NCBI RefSeq assembly: GCF_014640975.1
Contig: NZ_BMHO01000002.1
Span: forward strand, 186,001-250,000
Length of the DNA stretch: 64,000 bases
From: Microbacterium faecale
Lineage (GTDB): Bacteria; Actinomycetota; Actinomycetes; Actinomycetales; Microbacteriaceae
Direction of reading: 5' to 3'
Below the pieces are notes generated by a model. That model was not told the DNA's origin, ran no database searches, and worked only from the letters and a program-made list of their open reading frames with translations. The translations under genes were made by a program, and so were the position numbers. Below are positions 36,133 through 44,898 of this stretch, piece after piece. How positions within the stretch are numbered: position 1 is the stretch's first letter; every line of letters begins with the position of its first letter.

Positions 36133-37632
36133 ATGTCCGCGCCCGCCCGCGAGAAGGACCGCTACCGTCCGCGCCCCACCGTGATGGATGCGCTGCGGTC
36201 GCCGAAGCTCCTCACTCGAGAGATCCTCGCCGGCGTCGTCGTCGGGCTCGCCCTCATCCCCGAGGCGATTGCATTCGCGCTGGCGGCCGGTGTACCGGCC
36301 GAGGTCGGACTGTTCTCGTCGATCGTCATGGCGATCTCGATCTCGTTCCTCGGCGGTCGGCCAGCGATGATCACCGCCGCGACCGCGGCCATCGCGCTCG
36401 TGGTGCGCCCCGTCGCCGATCAGTACGGTCTCGACTACCTCATCGCGACGGTCATCCTCGGCGGCATTATCCAGATCCTGCTCGGCGTACTCGGGGTCGG
36501 CAAGCTCATGCGGTTCATCCCGCGCAGCGTCATGGTCGGGTTCGTCAACGCGCTCGCGATCCTCATCGCCGTCGCCCAGCTCGAGCATTTCGAGGGCGCG
36601 TCGTGGATGATCTACCCGATCATCGGCATCGGCCTGCTGATCCTCTGGCTGTTCCCGAAGCTCACGAAGGCCGTGCCCGCGCCGCTCGTCGTGGTGATCG
36701 TCATGACCCTCGCGGTGTGGGCGTTCGACTTCGACGTGAAGAGCGTCGGCGATCTCGGGGCCCTGCCCGGCGGTCCGCCGCTGCCGTTCTTCCCCGACGT
36801 GCCCCTCACGCTCGAGACGCTGCAGATCATCGCACCCTTCGCTCTCGGTGTCGCCGCTGTCGGGCTCATGGAGTCGCTCATGACGGCGAAGCTCGTCGAC
36901 GACATCACCGACACGCGCTCGAGCAAGACACGCGAAGCGGTGGGCCAGGGCGGCGCAAACATCCTGTCGGGCCTGTTCGGCGGCATGGGCGGCTGCGCCA
37001 TGATCGGCCAGACGATGATCAATGTGCGCGCCTCCGGCGCCCGCACGCGCGTGTCGACGTTCACCGCCGGCGTGTTCCTGCTGATCCTCGTGTGGTTCCT
37101 GGGCCCCATTATGAGCCTGATCCCGATCGGCGCGCTCGTCGCGGTGATGTTCATGGTCGCGTTCCTGACCTTCGACTGGCATTCGATCGCGCCCTCGACG
37201 CTGAAGCGCATGCCGAAGAGCGAGACGATCGTGATGCTCGTGACGGTGATCCCCGTGATCATCACCCACAACCTGTCAATCGGCGTCGTGATCGGGGTGT
37301 TCGTTGCCGCGATCCTGTTCGTGCGTCGCGTGGCGCACTTCACGAGCGTCTCCCGCACGGTCTCGTCCGACGGATCCGCGGCGCGGTACGTCGTCGACGG
37401 CGAGCTGTTCTTCGCGAGTTCGAACGACCTCACCACGCAGTTCGAGTACGCCGACGACCCGAAGAAGGTCGTGATCGACATGTCGAAGTCACACGTATGG
37501 GATGCCTCGACTGTCGCCGCGCTCGACGGCATCGAGCAGAAGTACCGCGACCACAACGTCGAGGTGACGATCGTCGGCCTAAACGAGGCCAGCGGCACGT
37601 TCCACGGTCGTCTGACGGGTAACCTGCCGTAG
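36133..37632 (+). CDS. SulP family anion transporter with STAS domain
   Basis: The 499 residues have about eleven membrane segments of the SulP type (LAGVVVGLALIPEAIAFALAAGV at the start, MGGCAMIGQTMINVRASGART in the middle) and a C-terminal STAS domain (about 395-499) with VVIDMSKSHVWDASTVAAL. SulP proteins carry sulfate, bicarbonate or other anions; which one is not shown. The start at 36133 follows CTGGAGG. It is probably activated by the divergent MerR protein. Confidence 0.93.
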   Translation: MSAPAREKDRYRPRPTVMDALRSPKLLTREILAGVVVGLALIPEAIAFALAAGVPAEVGLFSSIVMAISISFLGGRPAMITAATAAIALVVRPVADQYGLDYLIATVILGGIIQILLGVLGVGKLMRFIPRSVMVGFVNALAILIAVAQLEHFEGASWMIYPIIGIGLLILWLFPKLTKAVPAPLVVVIVMTLAVWAFDFDVKSVGDLGALPGGPPLPFFPDVPLTLETLQIIAPFALGVAAVGLMESLMTAKLVDDITDTRSSKTREAVGQGGANILSGLFGGMGGCAMIGQTMINVRASGARTRVSTFTAGVFLLILVWFLGPIMSLIPIGALVAVMFMVAFLTFDWHSIAPSTLKRMPKSETIVMLVTVIPVIITHNLSIGVVIGVFVAAILFVRRVAHFTSVSRTVSSDGSAARYVVDGELFFASSNDLTTQFEYADDPKKVVIDMSKSHVWDASTVAALDGIEQKYRDHNVEVTIVGLNEASGTFHGRLTGNLP

Positions 37633-37662
37633 CGCAGGCCAAGTCCGCACGTTCCCGCCAGG

Positions 37663-38151
37663 TCAGTCGGCGTCGCGCACCTGGCGGACGAAGTCGCGCA
37701 TCCGGCGCGCGGTGTTGTCGATGCGGAAGTCGACGTCGGCGCGGAACTCGCCCGGCGCGAGCGGATGGGCGATCCTCACGTTCTGGTGACACGACGCGTC
37801 GGCGCACATATAGGTGGCGATGCTCTCCTCACGCCGTCCCGCCTCGCCTCCCTTGCGCGCGCTCATCATCGACACCTGAGTGCCGGGCTGCATGGTGCGA
37901 CAGATGTTGCAGATCCCGGTTCGCGCCCGCGCCGGCGACTGCGCGACGCGCAGCACGATCCCCGTCGGCTCGCCGTCGAGCTCGACGATGACGTAGCAGC
38001 GTGCCGGCGTCGATGGATCCCTCCATGCCAGGAAGTCGAGGTGGAACCAGTCGACGAAGAGCAGCTCGGGGGCGACGTCGAGGATCTCGAGTTCGCGGTC
38101 TGTGGCGTTGACGAACGCCCCGCGAATGTCGTCGACGGTGAGCACCTGCAT
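37663..38151 (-). CDS. FBP-domain zinc-finger protein (FusB-like)
   Basis: The 162 residues match the FBP (fibronectin-binding/FusB-like) treble-clef protein. The C-terminal part has zinc-ligand pairs CNIC (after TG) and CADASC. FusB-type proteins bind elongation factor G and rescue it from fusidic acid; actinobacterial members are common and their natural role is unclear. It is divergent from yajQ with only 31 bp between starts; TAAACT lies 9 bases upstream of ATG. Confidence 0.85.
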   Translation of the reverse strand: MQVLTVDDIRGAFVNATDRELEILDVAPELLFVDWFHLDFLAWRDPSTPARCYVIVELDGEPTGIVLRVAQSPARARTGICNICRTMQPGTQVSMMSARKGGEAGRREESIATYMCADASCHQNVRIAHPLAPGEFRADVDFRIDNTARRMRDFVRQVRDAD

Positions 38152-38182
38152 GATTCGGCCAGTTTAGAACTACGCTGGGGGT

Positions 38183-38677
38183 ATGGCGGACAGCAGCTTT
38201 GATGTGGTCAGTGAGATCGATCGTCAGGAAGCGGACAACGCGCTCAACCAGGCGCGCAAGGAACTCAGCCAGCGGTATGACTTCCGCGGCACCGACACCG
38301 ACGTGTCGTGGTCGGGCGAGCAGATCCTCATTGTCGCGAATTCCAAGGATCGCGCGGTGGCGGCGCTCGACGTGCTCCAGTCGAAGATGATCAAGCGCGG
38401 CATCTCCCTCAAGAGCCTCGACAGCGGTGAGCCGTTCGAGAGCGGCAAGCAGGTGAGGATCGTCACCTCGCTCAAGGAGGGCATCGCGCAGGATGTCGCG
38501 AAGAAGATCGGCAAGATCGTCCGGGACGAGGCGCCCAAGGGAGTGAAGAGCCAGATCCAGGGCGACGAGATCCGGATCAGCTCGAAGAGCCGCGACGACC
38601 TGCAGTCGGTCATCGCGCTACTGAAGGGTAAGCAGGACGACCTCGACGTCGCCCTGCAGTTCACGAACTACCGGTAG
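38183..38677 (+). CDS. YajQ family nucleotide-binding protein
   Basis: YajQ (164 residues) starts [13 protein letters not shown] and contains [26 protein letters not shown] and the C-terminal [12 protein letters not shown]. The family consists of two RRM-like folds; some members bind cyclic di-GMP. TACGCT (38171-38176) ends 6 bases before ATG, predicting a leaderless transcript. The 216 bp after it hold only a weak CTGGA/TCCAG stem and nothing I can name. Confidence 0.95.
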   Translation: MADSSFDVVSEIDRQEADNALNQARKELSQRYDFRGTDTDVSWSGEQILIVANSKDRAVAALDVLQSKMIKRGISLKSLDSGEPFESGKQVRIVTSLKEGIAQDVAKKIGKIVRDEAPKGVKSQIQGDEIRISSKSRDDLQSVIALLKGKQDDLDVALQFTNYR

Positions 38678-38893
38678 CACGACGCTCTGACCTGGAGTTT
38701 TTAGCTTCCAGTCCGCAGCGAGCCCGCAGCACCGAGGATTCCGCGCGAAGCCGGTGTCGCTTGCCTCGTGCATCGGTTCGATCTGTGCCCCGGGCCGGTC
38801 ACCCTCCTACATGAGTTTCGGCAGGAACAGCGCTGTCCGTGTCTCCGTAGCTGGTCGCAGAGAGGCATCCGGTCGCTGGTGCAATATTGATCC

Positions 38894-39175
38894 GTGAAGA
38901 ACATCCCGGATGCACCGCGTAGACGACGCGATATCGGCAGTTACGGGTTGCTCCTCGGCTTCGTGTCCGCCGTGTTCCTTCTCGTACCGTTCATCGGGGA
39001 CGCCCTCGCGGTCGTTCCATCGGTCGGCGCGCTGGTGCTGGCGTTCATGACGATCAGTCGCCACGAGGTCGACAGAACGGTTCGAGTGTGGCCGGCCATC
39101 GTCGGCGCGCTCCTCGGTGTGGTTGTGCTGTTCATCGTGGGATCGATGCTCCTTGTGACGACCTCGTTCGACTGA
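38894..39175 (+). CDS. small membrane protein of unknown function
   Basis: This 93-residue product has a basic N-terminus (PRRRRDIG) and three hydrophobic segments (about 16-36, 38-53 and 68-88) joined by short loops; the pattern recalls DUF4190 proteins but no motif decides it. Codon use is normal for the window. It starts with GTG at 38894; CAATAT ends 6 bases upstream. Confidence 0.6.
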   Translation: MKNIPDAPRRRRDIGSYGLLLGFVSAVFLLVPFIGDALAVVPSVGALVLAFMTISRHEVDRTVRVWPAIVGALLGVVVLFIVGSMLLVTTSFD

Positions 39176-39210
39176 ACCGGCAGCCGCCCTCGTCTCCGCC
39201 TCGCGCGCCG

Positions 39211-39239
39211 TTGCGCCGCGCCCGTGAAACCTGCATAGT
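39211..39239 (+). promoter_or_regulatory. promoter upstream of the small ORF at 39248
   Basis: TTGCGC (39211-39216) and CATAGT (39234-39239) are separated by 17 bp. The predicted transcription start lies at or just before the ATG at 39248. Confidence 0.5.
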
Positions 39240-39247
39240 CGGAGCGT

Positions 39248-39361
39248 ATGGACGAGACAGAGATTCGGCTGCGCATCGGTGGGGAGAAGATCGTGCTGCG
39301 GCGGTGTGACGCGGCATTCGGAACCGCGCACGACGTCCTCTGTCGCACGCCAACCACATGA
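39248..39361 (+). CDS. 37-codon small ORF overlapping the next start
   Basis: The small frame begins ATG at 39248, with GGAG 3 bases before, and encodes MDETEIRLRIGGEKIVL as its first part; it ends at TGA 39359-39361. That stop overlaps the ATG of the next gene as ATGA, the same coupling seen between real genes in this window. Third positions are mostly G or C. It may be a small protein or a leader whose translation feeds the downstream gene. Confidence 0.5.
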   Translation: MDETEIRLRIGGEKIVLRRCDAAFGTAHDVLCRTPTT

Positions 39362-40035
39362 GCACCGCTGACGACGGGCCAATGACCCCTCCGCCGATCG
39401 AGGCGGTCCTGGCATGCATCGAGGCAGACGCTCGCGCTGGTCGGGTGGACGGCTGGTCGTGGTCGACCGTCATCGACGAGAAGGTCGGCGAGGCGGTCGT
39501 CGAACGCGAACTGTTCGAGCGGATCCACGAAGTCGGCGGCGTCGATGCTCGCTTCCCCGTCGGCAACGCGGGACTCATTCACGTCTACGGCTATCTGTTC
39601 TCGACGGTGCGCACGCCATACGGATACAAGAGCGACCGCTGGAACGACGGCGTCCTCGCCGGCGCACTCGGCTTGCCGGACGGGTGGTTTCGCCTCGGCG
39701 ACAGCGCGACGGAGACGCCGCTCCAACGGGTGAGCGATGCCGCGCGGCCGCTCCTGGCAGACCCGTCGCGCTCGTCGCAGGTCGCGGAATGGGAGGCCGA
39801 TGGAATTCGACAGCGCGCCGTCATCACGCCACCCGCGGGCGGCGGATCCGCCGCTCTCGTCTCCGGGATCGACGACGGGTCCGGAATGAAGCTGCTCACG
39901 ATCTTCCCCGTCGGCGACACGGCTGCCTTCTTCCGTGACACGCTCGCCGGCGAACCACGCCTCCGCTGGAACGCTGCGCGTCCGCCCTCGCCCTGGCCGC
40001 AAACGCGGAGGCGAGTCCCGGTCACGGATGCGTGA
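39358..40035 (+). CDS. hypothetical protein (225 residues)
   Basis: I do not recognise this family. The sequence is soluble, rich in Asp, Gly, Ala and Trp, with the well-formed stretches GWSWSTVIDEKVGEAVV and VYGYLFSTVRTPYGYKSDRW and a proline-rich tail. Codon use is coding-like and the start is coupled to the small frame upstream. The last 20 residues look less conserved. The 211 bp after it contain a GCATCCG/CGGATGC stem near 40110-40135 that might terminate transcription. Confidence 0.7.
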   Translation: MSTADDGPMTPPPIEAVLACIEADARAGRVDGWSWSTVIDEKVGEAVVERELFERIHEVGGVDARFPVGNAGLIHVYGYLFSTVRTPYGYKSDRWNDGVLAGALGLPDGWFRLGDSATETPLQRVSDAARPLLADPSRSSQVAEWEADGIRQRAVITPPAGGGSAALVSGIDDGSGMKLLTIFPVGDTAAFFRDTLAGEPRLRWNAARPPSPWPQTRRRVPVTDA

Positions 40036-40246
40036 CCCCACTCCATGGACCGGACCATGCGTGCGCATCCACCCTCGTCGTGACCGCGAGCGCAACCGCG
40101 GAGATGAGTCGCATCCGCGGACCGGCCCTCGGATGCGGATCCGCGCGAAGTGCCCCACTCTTCGCCTGCGCTGGAACACCGCGCCTGCGCCGTGATCATG
40201 TCTCGCGCGTCACCACGACGCGGGCACGGCCGCTCCTCGCGCCTCG

Positions 40247-41026
40247 TCAGTTTCTCCGGCGGATCGCCCCCACACCGATGGCGAGACCCATGGCAGCCAC
40301 GGCGGCCGCGGAGAGAGCTCCCCACGCCACGGAGGGGTCGAGGAAATCTCCGGCGATGAGCGCCCGCTCGGCATCGACCACCCAGCGCACCGGGTTGACC
40401 GCGGCGACCGCACGCATCCACGCCGGAGCCTCTTCGAGCGGCAGCAGCATGCCCGACAAGATGAGGAGCGGGAAGATGAGCGTCTGCTGCACTCCCCAGA
40501 ACAGCCATTCCCGGCGCTTCGACGCCAGCGCGAGCGAGTACGACAGCGCGCCCAGACCGACCCCGAAGACGGCCAGCAGCACGAGACCGATGACGAGGCC
40601 CATCGGGTCAGCCGTGAACCCGAACGGCCAGGCGATCAGCGCGATCAACAGCGCCTGAACGATGATCGGCGCGATCTCCTTCAACGCTCGCCCGATCAGC
40701 AGTGCTGGGCGGGATAGCGGCGCCACGAGGGTGCGCTCGTGCGATCCCGTCGACATCTCGTACTGCAGATTGGATCCGATGGCGCCGGTCCCGAACAGAA
40801 CGAGCATCACCAGCACACCGGGAACGAACCACCGCAGCGTCTCGGGCGTCGATCCCCCGATCTCACCGACGAGCAGCGGCGCGAACAGTCCGAGGAACAC
40901 GAGCGGCTGCAGCAGGCTGAAGATCAGCGAGAACGGATCCCGCACGACGGGCTTGAGCTCACGGATCAGCACGTGGCGGCTGTCTCGGACGAGGCGCGGG
41001 CGCACCTGGGTGTCGGTCAACATCAT
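40247..41026 (-). CDS. ABC-2 type transporter permease (DrrB-like)
   Basis: The 259-residue permease has about six membrane segments, with IFSLLQPLVFLGLFAPLL and the C-terminal re-entry LIFPLLILSGMLLPLEEAP, typical of daunorubicin-resistance type exporters. With the ATPase encoded just upstream it should form an efflux pump for drugs, lipids or polysaccharide parts. The ATG overlaps the stop of the ATPase gene by four bases. Confidence 0.92.
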   Translation of the reverse strand: MMLTDTQVRPRLVRDSRHVLIRELKPVVRDPFSLIFSLLQPLVFLGLFAPLLVGEIGGSTPETLRWFVPGVLVMLVLFGTGAIGSNLQYEMSTGSHERTLVAPLSRPALLIGRALKEIAPIIVQALLIALIAWPFGFTADPMGLVIGLVLLAVFGVGLGALSYSLALASKRREWLFWGVQQTLIFPLLILSGMLLPLEEAPAWMRAVAAVNPVRWVVDAERALIAGDFLDPSVAWGALSAAAVAAMGLAIGVGAIRRRN

Positions 41027-42060
41027 CGAACTCCTGTCGTGTCGGGTGCGACGGCCTCGGTCGTCGCGTCGGTGGTGTCCGTCCCCGTGCCTCGATCGTC
41101 TGCGTCACGGAGCGTGCGGCCGGTGAGGGAAAGGAACACGTCGTCCAACGTCGGCGGCACGCCCGTGGCGCTGGCCACGGGGCTCCCCGCGGCCTCCGCG
41201 TCGCGCACGAGCCGCGGAAGCAGACGGTCAACGTGCGGCGCAGTCAGCGTGAGCGATGCGTCGGTCTGGTGCGCGTCGGATCCGGCGAGCGCGCTCACGA
41301 CCGATCGCGCGCGCGTCGCCTCCTCGTCACGCGCGAATCCGAGCGTGACGGTCCCACCGGCGAGGGTCTCCTTCAGCGCCGCGGGCGCGTCGTCCGCGAT
41401 GATGCGGCCACGGTCCATGATCATCACGCGCTCGGCGTAGCGATCGGCCTCATCGAGATAGTGCGTGGTGAGGAAGACCGTCGTGCCATGTCGCCGTCGG
41501 AGTTCAACGATGTGCTCCCACAGGTTCGCTCGACTCTGCGGGTCGAGCCCCGTGGACGGCTCGTCGAGGAAGATCAGCGGTGGTGCGTGCATCAGCCCGA
41601 GGGCGATGTCGAGGCGCCGTTTCTGTCCGCCGCTGAGGTCCTGCACCGTGCGAGTGGCGAACCCGGTGAGGTCAAGCGACTCGATCAGTTCGTCGGCCCG
41701 GCGGACGCGCTCGCGCTTGCCCATGCCGTAGAACGCCCCCTGGCTCATCAGTTCGTCGCGCACGCGCTGCGAGAACGCCCCGCTCGTGTGCTGCCCGACG
41801 TATCCGACGCGGGCGCGCACGCCAGCGGGCTCGCGGCGCACGTCGTGCCCAACCACACGTGCCGCCCCCGCGGTTGGCGGCAGCAGAGTGGTGAGCATCC
41901 GAAGGCTGGTGGACTTGCCCGCGCCGTTCGGTCCGAGGAAGGCGACGAGTTCCCCGGGTCGCACCGTGAAGGTGACGTCGGCGACGGCAGTGACCCGCCT
42001 CTTTCGCGCGGTGAAGACCTTGGTGAGCCCTTCGGCTTCGATGTGATTGTCGTCAGTCAT
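41023..42060 (-). CDS. ABC transporter ATP-binding protein (DrrA-like)
   Basis: The 345 residues have Walker A GPNGAGKST, the Q-loop GYVGQHTSG, signature LSGGQKRR, Walker B LIFLDEPSTGLDP and the H-loop LTTHYLDEA, with the DrrA-type C-terminal extension after about residue 220. The start at 42060 is supported by TACGCT ending 6 bases upstream. A divergent WYL regulator gene starts 63 bp away and may control this exporter. Confidence 0.93.
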   Translation of the reverse strand: MTDDNHIEAEGLTKVFTARKRRVTAVADVTFTVRPGELVAFLGPNGAGKSTSLRMLTTLLPPTAGAARVVGHDVRREPAGVRARVGYVGQHTSGAFSQRVRDELMSQGAFYGMGKRERVRRADELIESLDLTGFATRTVQDLSGGQKRRLDIALGLMHAPPLIFLDEPSTGLDPQSRANLWEHIVELRRRHGTTVFLTTHYLDEADRYAERVMIMDRGRIIADDAPAALKETLAGGTVTLGFARDEEATRARSVVSALAGSDAHQTDASLTLTAPHVDRLLPRLVRDAEAAGSPVASATGVPPTLDDVFLSLTGRTLRDADDRGTGTDTTDATTEAVAPDTTGVR

Positions 42061-42122
42061 GCGGGAAGCGTAGAAACTCATGCGGACAGACCGTGACCGC
42101 AATCTGTGACAGCCTGAGTCGC

Positions 42123-42899
42123 ATGACGGGAACGACCTCGCGCGCCCTCGCTCTGCTCAACCTGCTGCAGACGCATCGCCACTGGCGCGGCTCCGACCTC
42201 GCGGCGCGACTCGGCGTCACCCAGCGCACGGTTCGCCGCGACGTCGATCGATTGCGCGAGCTCGGCTATCGCGTCGAGTCGCCCCCGGGATCCGCAGGCG
42301 GATACCGCCTCGAAGCGGGCAGCGCCGTTCCCCCGCTCCTGCTCAACGATGACGAAGCCGTCACGATGGCGATCGGGCTCCGGATCGCCGCGACGCAACA
42401 GCCGGTCGGCGGCCCGGAAGTGACCCTCACCGCGCTCGCGAAACTGGAGCAGGTGCTGCCGTCGGCGCTGCGCCGCCGGGTGAATGCGCTCGCGTCCTCC
42501 GTGCACTCCCCTCGAGCACCGGAAGGCCGCACTGTGTCACCAGCGGTGCTCGGCGAGCTCGCGCTCGCCGCGCGCGACCGGGAGCGAGTGCGCCTGAGGT
42601 ACCGGAATGCGCGCGGGCAGGAGAGCACCAGACGCGTCGAGCCACACGCGCTCGCGCCCGCCGGCCACAGGTGGTTCCTGCTGTCGTGGGATCTCGACCG
42701 CGACGATTGGCGTACGTTCCGCCTCGATCGCATCGAGAAGATCGAGCACACCCGTGTGATCTTCACGCCGCGCGACATCTCCGACGATGAGGTGGCGGAA
42801 CGCGTGCTCATCGCATCGTCTTGGACGCCGCATCAGATCGAGGCAGACGTCGTCATGGACCTGCCGTTCGTGCCGATGAACGAGCACTTCGGCGTCTAG
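42123..42899 (+). CDS. WYL-domain transcriptional regulator, ended by an in-frame TAG
   Basis: The 258 residues have an N-terminal DeoR-like helix-turn-helix (WRGSDLAARLGVTQRTVRRD), a linker, and a WYL domain (about 140-225) with RERVRLRYRNARGQES and HRWFLLSWDLDRDDWR. WYL proteins sense nucleic acids or small ligands and have a C-terminal WCX domain. Here the frame stops at TAG 42897-42899, right where WCX should begin (after MNEHFGV). The same frame then stays open to 43109 with WCX-like sequence. Confidence 0.88.
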   Translation: MTGTTSRALALLNLLQTHRHWRGSDLAARLGVTQRTVRRDVDRLRELGYRVESPPGSAGGYRLEAGSAVPPLLLNDDEAVTMAIGLRIAATQQPVGGPEVTLTALAKLEQVLPSALRRRVNALASSVHSPRAPEGRTVSPAVLGELALAARDRERVRLRYRNARGQESTRRVEPHALAPAGHRWFLLSWDLDRDDWRTFRLDRIEKIEHTRVIFTPRDISDDEVAERVLIASSWTPHQIEADVVMDLPFVPMNEHFGV

Positions 42900-43109
42900 G
42901 CGCAGGGCGCGACGCGCGAAGACGACACGCACACGCGCTGGCCGGTCGGCGGCTCCGACTGGCGCGAGGCGTTGTACGGGATGACGTGGATTCCCGAGGG
43001 GGTCGAGTACGCGACCGATCTCGCCGAACCGGCGCGGTCGGAGCTGCGCGAGGCGCTCGAGCGCGCGCTGCGGGCTCTCGACGCGCCCGTCCCTCCGGCC
43101 CGTCGTTGA
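42900..43109 (+). pseudogene. detached C-terminal (WCX) part of the WYL regulator
   Basis: In the same frame as the regulator, 69 codons follow the TAG and end at TGA 43107-43109. They encode TRWPVGGSDWREALYG and EYATDLAEPARSELREALE, the usual tail of WYL-WCX proteins, with third positions almost all G or C. One C-to-T change (CAG to TAG) would explain the break; the alternatives are stop readthrough or a sequencing error. Confidence 0.75.
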
Positions 43110-43120
43110 GGACACCAGAA

Positions 43121-43127
43121 GTTCACC
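43121..43127 (+). promoter_or_regulatory. possible PhoP (PHO) box upstream of the phosphonate locus
   Basis: GTTCACC, the core unit of the Streptomyces PHO box, lies 79 bases before the HAD gene. The next 11-base unit is poorly matched, so this is a weak single-unit site. Confidence 0.3.
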
Positions 43128-43199
43128 TTCCCGTAAGCGCTCCGTCCATATACGGTGCTTATCGTGGACGCATCGTCCACCGAGGCTTTGGGAGCGCAT

Positions 43200-43889
43200 G
43201 TGACATCGACAATCGTGTTCGACTTCGACGGGACGGTTGCCGTTGGCGCGGGGCCCGTGGTCGCCTATGCGCGCGAGGTCGCGCGGCACGCGGATGAGGC
43301 GTTCCTCGCGCGCGTGGAGGCAACGATCCGCGCCTTCGACGCGGGCGAGACCGACCGGTTCCGTGACGGATACGACATCGTCGGCACCCTTGCCGAGGAG
43401 TCGGGGATCGATCCCGAGGCGCGCCAGCGCGCGTACCTCGCCAGTCGCGGCCTGCTCGGCACGCCGGACGCCGCGGCGGAGCTGGCGCCCGGCCTGGCGG
43501 AGATCCTCGCGGACCTCCCCCGCGAGACGCGCGTCGTCCTCGCGACGAACGCGCCCGCCGCCGGCGTGGAACCTGCCCTCACCGCGTGGGGCGTGCGCGA
43601 CCGCTTCGACGAGCTGATCTACGACACCGGCAAGCCGGCGGGGCTCGCCCCGATCATCGAGCGCGCGCTCGCCGACGGCCCGGTTCTCGCGATCGGCGAC
43701 ATCGTCGAGAACGACCTCTCCCCCGCCACCGCGGTCGGAGCGGACACCGCCCTCGTCGGCGCAACCGCCGCGACGAGCACCGCCGAGGTGACGATGCGGG
43801 CGGAGACGCTCGCCGACCTCGCGGACCAGATCGTGGCGTGGGCACGCGCCGCACAGCAGACCCCCTTCACTACCCCCTCCGAAAGGTGA
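43200..43889 (+). CDS. HAD-superfamily phosphatase linked to the phosphonate transporter
   Basis: The 229 residues are a HAD hydrolase with motif I IVFDFDGTVAVG, motif II VVLATNAPAAG, a lysine in YDTGKPAG, and motif IV AIGDIVENDLSPA. It lacks the FDWAGT of phosphonoacetaldehyde hydrolase, so that reaction is not supported. Five bases separate it from phnD, so it belongs to the transport operon and may dephosphorylate the imported compound. GTG 43200 follows GGGAG by 6 bases; GTG 43155 is an alternative start. Confidence 0.82.
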   Translation: MTSTIVFDFDGTVAVGAGPVVAYAREVARHADEAFLARVEATIRAFDAGETDRFRDGYDIVGTLAEESGIDPEARQRAYLASRGLLGTPDAAAELAPGLAEILADLPRETRVVLATNAPAAGVEPALTAWGVRDRFDELIYDTGKPAGLAPIIERALADGPVLAIGDIVENDLSPATAVGADTALVGATAATSTAEVTMRAETLADLADQIVAWARAAQQTPFTTPSER

Positions 43890-43894
43890 CCCCC

Positions 43895-44893
43895 ATGCGC
43901 ACGTCCCTGCTCGCCGCGAGCTCCGTCGCGGTCCTCTCCCTCGGCCTCGCCGGCTGCGCCTCTGGCGGCGACGCCGCCGCTGACGGCGAATGGCCCGAGA
44001 CCCTCACGATCTCGCTCGTCCCGTCCGTCGAGGGCGCCGACCTCGCCGAGGCGCTGGATCCCCTCACCGCCCACCTCTCGGAGGGCCTCGGCATCGACGT
44101 CGAGGGCAAGGTCGCGACGAACTACACGGCCACGGTCGAATCGCTCGGATCCGGCGGCTCGGACGTCATCATCACGGACGCGGGCTCGCTCTACAACGCG
44201 ATCGAGCAGTTCGACGCGGAGCTCATCCTCCGCGACGTCCGCTTCGGCGCGACGAGCTACGCCGCTGTCGCCTACACGAACGACCCCGATACCTACTGTG
44301 ACGACGAGCCCGTCATGGCCGCGTACGACGCCAGCGGCATCGAGCTGTCGTACTGCAACGGCCTCGAAGAGGCGGGCAGCTCGGCCATGGGCGAGGGCCC
44401 GGTCGGCACCGAGAAGTTCGCCGAGGCCGCTGGCGCCAAGGTCGCCCTGCAGTCTGCGACCTCGCCCGCTGGCTACCAGTACCCCGTCGTCGCCATGCGC
44501 GAGGCCGGACTCGACACCGACGCCGACATCGACCAGATCCCGGTCGAGGGCAACAACAACGCCGTCATCGCGGTCGCGAACGGCGACGCCGAGATCGGCT
44601 TCGCCTACTGGGATGCCCGCACGACGGTGACCGAGGAGATCCCGGACATCGCCGACAAGGCCGTCGCCTTCGCCTACACCGAGATGATCCCGAACGGCGG
44701 CGTCGCCGTGACGAACACGCTGCCGGGCGACCTCGTCGCCGAGCTGACGACGCTGCTCGACGACTACGCGGACTCCTCCGACGAGGCGGCCGACGTCATG
44801 TTCGATCTCGTCGGCCTGTCCGACTGGACGAGCGAGACCGCGGAAGAGGAGATCACCCGCTACGGCGAGATCCTCGAGCAGTTCGCGGGCTGA
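43895..44893 (+). CDS. phnD: phosphonate-type ABC transporter substrate-binding lipoprotein
   Basis: The 332 residues start with a lipoprotein signal ([16 protein letters not shown]) and continue with a PhnD-like fold: [40 protein letters not shown]. Two cysteines (YCDDEP and SYCNG) may form a disulfide. The PhnD family binds phosphonates, phosphite or phosphate esters. AAAGGTG precedes ATG 43895. It is followed by phnC after 5 bp. Confidence 0.9.
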   Translation: MRTSLLAASSVAVLSLGLAGCASGGDAAADGEWPETLTISLVPSVEGADLAEALDPLTAHLSEGLGIDVEGKVATNYTATVESLGSGGSDVIITDAGSLYNAIEQFDAELILRDVRFGATSYAAVAYTNDPDTYCDDEPVMAAYDASGIELSYCNGLEEAGSSAMGEGPVGTEKFAEAAGAKVALQSATSPAGYQYPVVAMREAGLDTDADIDQIPVEGNNNAVIAVANGDAEIGFAYWDARTTVTEEIPDIADKAVAFAYTEMIPNGGVAVTNTLPGDLVAELTTLLDDYADSSDEAADVMFDLVGLSDWTSETAEEEITRYGEILEQFAG

Positions 44894-44898
44894 CGCGC

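Noticed and set aside
35872..37269. Long minus-strand open frame opposite the SulP gene
   Set aside because: His/Asp/Glu-rich shadow sequence of the transporter with no start signals.
38740..38800. tRNA-like GGTTCGATC after yajQ
   Set aside because: No matching T-stem, acceptor stem or anticodon arm could be folded around it.
40100..40140. GCATCCG/CGGATGC stem after the hypothetical gene
   Set aside because: Short arms and no T-run; not listed as a terminator.
43200..43889. HAD gene as phosphonoacetaldehyde hydrolase
   Set aside because: The FDWAGT motif and cap residues of that enzyme are missing.
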